DNA of 8,806 bases, from NCBI GenBank assembly GCA_020853175.1, contig JADYZK010000327.1, positions 1 to 8,806 on the forward strand, given 5' to 3'. Position numbers and translations under genes: made by a program. Shown piece by piece: positions 6,621 to 8,806 of the stretch. The stretch comes from Bacteroidales bacterium (GTDB lineage: Bacteria > Bacteroidota > Bacteroidia > Bacteroidales > F082). Positions within the stretch are counted from its first letter, which is position 1. Each line of letters begins with the position of its first letter. Below the pieces are notes generated by a model, which saw only the letters and a program-made list of their open reading frames with translations, searched no databases and was not told the origin of the DNA.

Positions 6621-6622
6621 GG

Positions 6623-6630
6623 CAAAGGTA
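6623..6630 (-). promoter_or_regulatory. -7 promoter element of the pyrophosphohydrolase gene
   Basis: Read on the minus strand this is TACCTTTG, an exact match to the Bacteroidota -7 consensus TAnnTTTG. It would place the transcript start near 6616-6618, about a dozen bases before the ATG. No convincing TTG lies at the usual -33 distance; the upstream sequence is T-rich instead. It may serve the whole minus-strand gene run. Confidence 0.5.
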
Positions 6631-6710
6631 GTATTTCTGCAAAAACATTAAAAGCGATAATTTTCTTGTGCTTTTTGGTTCAATTTTTTGCCTTCCCGAA
6701 AAAGCATAGC

Positions 6711-6739
6711 TTGCCTTTGACCAAACTTTGCTTATTTTG
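6711..6739 (+). promoter_or_regulatory. Possible promoter of the PatB/MalY-like gene
   Basis: TATTTTG at 6733-6739 resembles the Bacteroidota -7 element with one base missing between TA and TTTG. TTG at 6711-6713 is 19 bases upstream, a normal -33 spacing. Transcription would begin near 6746, leaving a very short leader before the ATG at 6755. The imperfect -7 box makes this uncertain. Confidence 0.35.
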
Positions 6740-6754
6740 CGGCAAATTATCAAT

Positions 6755-7924
6755 ATGAAATACAATTTCGATCAAATCATTAACCGCTCAAACACCTCAA
6801 GTATCAAGCACGACCTGAAGGAAATGATTTTCGGCACCCCAAATATTTTGCCGTTGTGGGTGGCCGACATGGATTTTGAAACACCGCAGTTTGTGCGTAA
6901 TGCAATCATGGAAAGGGCTTTACATCCTGTTTATGGCTACACCTTTCGTGATGATGCTTATTATGAAAGCATCATCAATTGGATGCAACGGCGGCACCGG
7001 TGGCACATTGAAAAGGATTGGATACTTTTTTCGCCGGGTGTAGTCCCAGGCTTGAACATGGCCGTGATGGCTTTCACCGATCCGGGAGATGCCATTTTGG
7101 TTCAGCCTCCGGTGTATTTTCCTTTCTTTTCAGCCGTTAAAGACCATGACAGGGTATTGCTTGAAAACGAATTGGTTTGCAATGGCTCAAGTTATGAGGT
7201 TGACTTTGATGACTTTGAAGAAAAAGCCAAGCAAGCTAAGCTGTTTATTTTATGCAGTCCGCACAACCCTTTAGGCCGTTGCTGGACACGCGAAGAGCTA
7301 CAAAAGATGGCTGATATTTGTTTGAAACATAACGTTTTGGTCTTGTCGGATGAAATTCATAACGACCTTGTTTTGCCTCCTTTCAAACACCAAGTTTTTG
7401 CTGATCTGTCGCCCGAAGTGGCCGATATCACCATCACCATGCACGCTCCAAGCAAAACGTTTAATCTTGCCGGATTGGCCACTTCATCGGTAATCATCAG
7501 CAACGAAATATTACGAAAAAAAATGAAAGGCGTACTCTCTCGGGTGCATATTGAAATGGGAAATATTTTTGGTATCGAAGCCACCAAAGCCGCGTTTAAC
7601 GCGGGTGATGAGTGGTTGGATCAGCTTTTGGTTTATCTAAAAAACAACATCCACATGGTAGCTGGTCTGCTTCATCGGGAGTTGCCCGCCCTCAAAGTTT
7701 TTGTCCCGGAGGCGACGTATATGATTTGGATGGACTTCAATTTTACGCAGTTGAGCGACGAAGCGTTGCATGAAATGGTTTTCAAAAAAGCCGGAGTAGG
7801 ATTGAACAAAGGAAGCGATTTCGGGCCGGGCGGATCGGGCATGATGCGCATGAATATTGCCAGTCCACTTGAAACGGTGATGCTGGGTGCGCGGCAGTTG
7901 GTCCAAACATTTAAATCGCTTTAA
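6755..7924 (+). CDS. PatB/MalY-type PLP-dependent C-S lyase / class I-II aminotransferase
   Basis: This 389-residue cytosolic enzyme has the usual length for MalY/PatB proteins, which cleave cystathionine or cysteine S-conjugates (beta-lyase: thiol or homocysteine, pyruvate and ammonia). Fold-type I PLP residues are all visible: the early PLWVADMDF (33-41) typical of this subfamily, Y121 for stacking over the cofactor, N171 in SPHNPLGR (168-175), D199 in SDEIHNDL (198-205), the Schiff-base lysine K234 in APSKTFNLAG (231-240), and R365 in MMRMN (363-367) for the substrate carboxylate. I take the ATG at 6755; an in-frame TTG at 6728 would add nine residues lying in the promoter region. It stands apart from the minus-strand run and no maltose genes are near, so a methionine or sulfur role, or broad aminotransferase activity, is more likely than MalY-type regulation. 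The subfamily is well supported; the physiological substrate is not. Confidence 0.95.
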   Translation: MKYNFDQIINRSNTSSIKHDLKEMIFGTPNILPLWVADMDFETPQFVRNAIMERALHPVYGYTFRDDAYYESIINWMQRRHRWHIEKDWILFSPGVVPGLNMAVMAFTDPGDAILVQPPVYFPFFSAVKDHDRVLLENELVCNGSSYEVDFDDFEEKAKQAKLFILCSPHNPLGRCWTREELQKMADICLKHNVLVLSDEIHNDLVLPPFKHQVFADLSPEVADITITMHAPSKTFNLAGLATSSVIISNEILRKKMKGVLSRVHIEMGNIFGIEATKAAFNAGDEWLDQLLVYLKNNIHMVAGLLHRELPALKVFVPEATYMIWMDFNFTQLSDEALHEMVFKKAGVGLNKGSDFGPGGSGMMRMNIASPLETVMLGARQLVQTFKSL

Positions 7925-7928
7925 GCAG

Positions 7929-7967
7929 AATCATTTTTACCGGCAATGATTACTTTTGTTTTTGTTG
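7929..7967 (+). terminator. AT-rich hairpin plus T-rich tail after the C-S lyase gene
   Basis: AATCATT (7929-7935) pairs perfectly with AATGATT (7945-7951) across a 9-base loop, starting four bases after the TAA stop. A T-rich tail with scattered G follows to about 7967. The stem has a single G/C pair, so it is a weak terminator at best. It overlaps the next gene's proposed -7 element. Confidence 0.4.
7951..7958 (+). promoter_or_regulatory. -7 promoter element of the SRPBCC/GyrI-like gene
   Basis: TACTTTTG matches TAnnTTTG exactly. The -33 region holds only a T-run (7934-7938), not a clear TTG. Transcription would start near 7965, giving a leader of about 55-60 bases. That leader contains a small stem TTCGG/CCGAA (7986-7990 with 7997-8001) and a run of ten A bases at 8009-8018 just before the start codon, as is common in this phylum in place of a Shine-Dalgarno. 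Confidence 0.45.
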
Positions 7968-8022
7968 GTAAGAAAAAACGTTTCGTTCGGCTGCGTCCGA
8001 AGATGTTCAAAAAAAAAAGAAT

Positions 8023-8806
8023 ATGAGATTTTTAAAATTTGTAGGTGGTGTATTGTTGGTCTTTTTGGCCGTTTTACTCATCTTGCCTGCCTTGATGAAA
8101 GACAGTGCCGAAACAAGCCAAAGTATAGTAGTGAATGCCAAGGCGAAAACGGTGTTTCGGCAAGTGAATAAGCTCGAGAACTGGAAAAATTGGAGTCCGT
8201 TTCAGTTGGATGACCCCAAGATGAAATCAGTTTTTGAAGGCCCTGAATTCGGTGTCGGAAGCAAACACAACTGGACCAGCGAAGAGGTGGGGTCAGGCGG
8301 TATGACCATCACGCGCAGTGAGCCTTATACCTTCATCCAAAATGTTTTAGATATGAAAGGCAGCGGTATCGCCTTTGATGAATGGACCTTTGAAACCCTT
8401 CCCGAGGGCGTAAAAGTGACTTGGACACTCAAACTTTCGGGTTTAAAATATCCTTTTCATCGCTATTTCGGTTACTATATCGAAAGCACGATGAAGCCCA
8501 TTCAAGAGCGTGGTTTGACCAAGCTCAAAGAAGTGGCAGAAGCCTCAGCCGAAGCACCGGTGGTAGAAGAAATTGAGTTGGAAGCCCAGCAAGCCATGGC
8601 CATTTACGATTCGGCGATGATGACAGATATGGGCGCTGTTATGGCACAAAATTTTGAAATGTTGCAAAAACGCATTCGTGGACAAGCATCCGGAGTTCCT
8701 TTTGCTGTTTATTACAACTGGAGCGACAATGCTCCCATCCATTTCAGAGTGGCGGTTCCTGTGGCTGAAGAGATGCGCGAGAGCGGGGTGGTAACTTCTT
8801 ACGAAC
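8023..8806 (+). CDS. Membrane-anchored SRPBCC protein with GyrI-like C-terminal region, 3' end missing
   Basis: The frame opens at ATG 8023 and stays open to the window edge, giving 261 residues with no stop. Residues 5-24 form an uncleaved anchor or signal-like helix after a basic MRFLK. Residues about 33-172 look like an SRPBCC (START/Bet v1) domain: a leading strand and helix (VVNAKAKTVFRQVNKLENW), the WKNWSPF turn at 54-60 typical of the polyketide_cyc2-like group, alternating beta strands (for example KVTWTLKLSG, 131-140) and a final long amphipathic helix (152-173). A short acidic/alanine linker (174-186) leads to about 75 residues that resemble the start of a GyrI/AraC-effector-like domain. 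Such domains bind small hydrophobic ligands, but no ligand is predictable. Similar SRPBCC-GyrI layouts occur in Bacteroidota as uncharacterised proteins. It follows the C-S lyase gene by 98 bases with its own promoter-like element. Coding is sure; the C-terminal domain call is moderate. Confidence 0.85.
   Translation, partial: MRFLKFVGGVLLVFLAVLLILPALMKDSAETSQSIVVNAKAKTVFRQVNKLENWKNWSPFQLDDPKMKSVFEGPEFGVGSKHNWTSEEVGSGGMTITRSEPYTFIQNVLDMKGSGIAFDEWTFETLPEGVKVTWTLKLSGLKYPFHRYFGYYIESTMKPIQERGLTKLKEVAEASAEAPVVEEIELEAQQAMAIYDSAMMTDMGAVMAQNFEMLQKRIRGQASGVPFAVYYNWSDNAPIHFRVAVPVAEEMRESGVVTSYE

Noticed and set aside
6674..6725. Imperfect inverted repeat TTTGGTTCAA / TTGACCAAA in the divergent gap
   Set aside because: The arms differ by one inserted base, lie 33 bases apart and are low in complexity; it is not distinguishable from chance.
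6728..6754. TTG as an earlier start of the PatB/MalY-like gene
   Set aside because: The nine extra residues overlap the likely promoter and are not part of the family N-terminus, which begins at the ATG at 6755.
7516..7523. Run of eight A bases inside the C-S lyase gene as a programmed slippage site
   Set aside because: The frame continues normally through it with all family motifs on both sides, and nothing suggests a functional alternative product.
7956..8171. Plus-strand open frame of 71 codons overlapping the start of the SRPBCC gene
   Set aside because: It is cysteine- and arginine-rich with no family resemblance and is out of frame with the clearly coding SRPBCC frame from 8023, which continues to the window edge.
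8545..8742. Minus-strand open frame of 65 codons at the right end
   Set aside because: It lies opposite the coding SRPBCC/GyrI-like frame and has no family features.

Overview
This window looks like ordinary chromosomal DNA from a member of the Bacteroidota. Four things point that way. Three intergenic gaps hold exact matches to the phylum's -7 promoter element TAnnTTTG. Start codons follow A/T-rich leaders without strong Shine-Dalgarno sequences. One gene encodes a DUF5687 permease, a family known mostly from this phylum. The moderate-GC codon use is also compatible. I cannot name a genus from the sequence alone. There are ten protein genes, two of them cut by the window edges. I see no rRNA, tRNA, CRISPR array, insertion sequence, phage module or long repeat, and no gene-free stretch over 300 bases (the longest gap is 149 bases).

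Layout from left to right. Plus strand: the 3' part of a polytopic glycosyltransferase-like membrane protein (1-1337), then frr, the ribosome recycling factor (1394-1957), which has its own promoter. Minus strand, six genes read from right to left: a MazG-type nucleotide pyrophosphohydrolase (6605-6261), a DUF5687 ABC-2-type permease (6209-4728), its ABC ATPase (4679-3984), an AI-2E/PerM-family transporter (3939-2842), a 62-residue YtxH-like protein (2817-2629) and a two-helix holin-X/YqjE-like membrane protein (2566-1958). Gaps within this run are only 24-62 bases, so all or parts of it could be co-transcribed. A small hairpin after the ATPase may separate an ABC-exporter half from a small-envelope-protein half. 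Plus strand again: a PatB/MalY-type PLP-dependent C-S lyase/aminotransferase (6755-7924), and a membrane-anchored SRPBCC protein with a GyrI-like C-terminal region (8023 to the window end), cut off at the right edge.

Functionally the window mixes housekeeping (ribosome recycling, nucleotide sanitation, sulfur amino acid metabolism) with membrane and envelope genes. The YtxH-like/holin-X-like pair recalls the enterobacterial YqjD/YqjE pair and may be a stress-linked membrane module; that is inference. The ABC pair has no recognisable substrate. The most notable sequence observation is that the permease looks internally duplicated, with two similar ABC-2-like halves in one chain. I did not find a convincing new defence, mobile or RNA system; the findings are modest and are scored that way.
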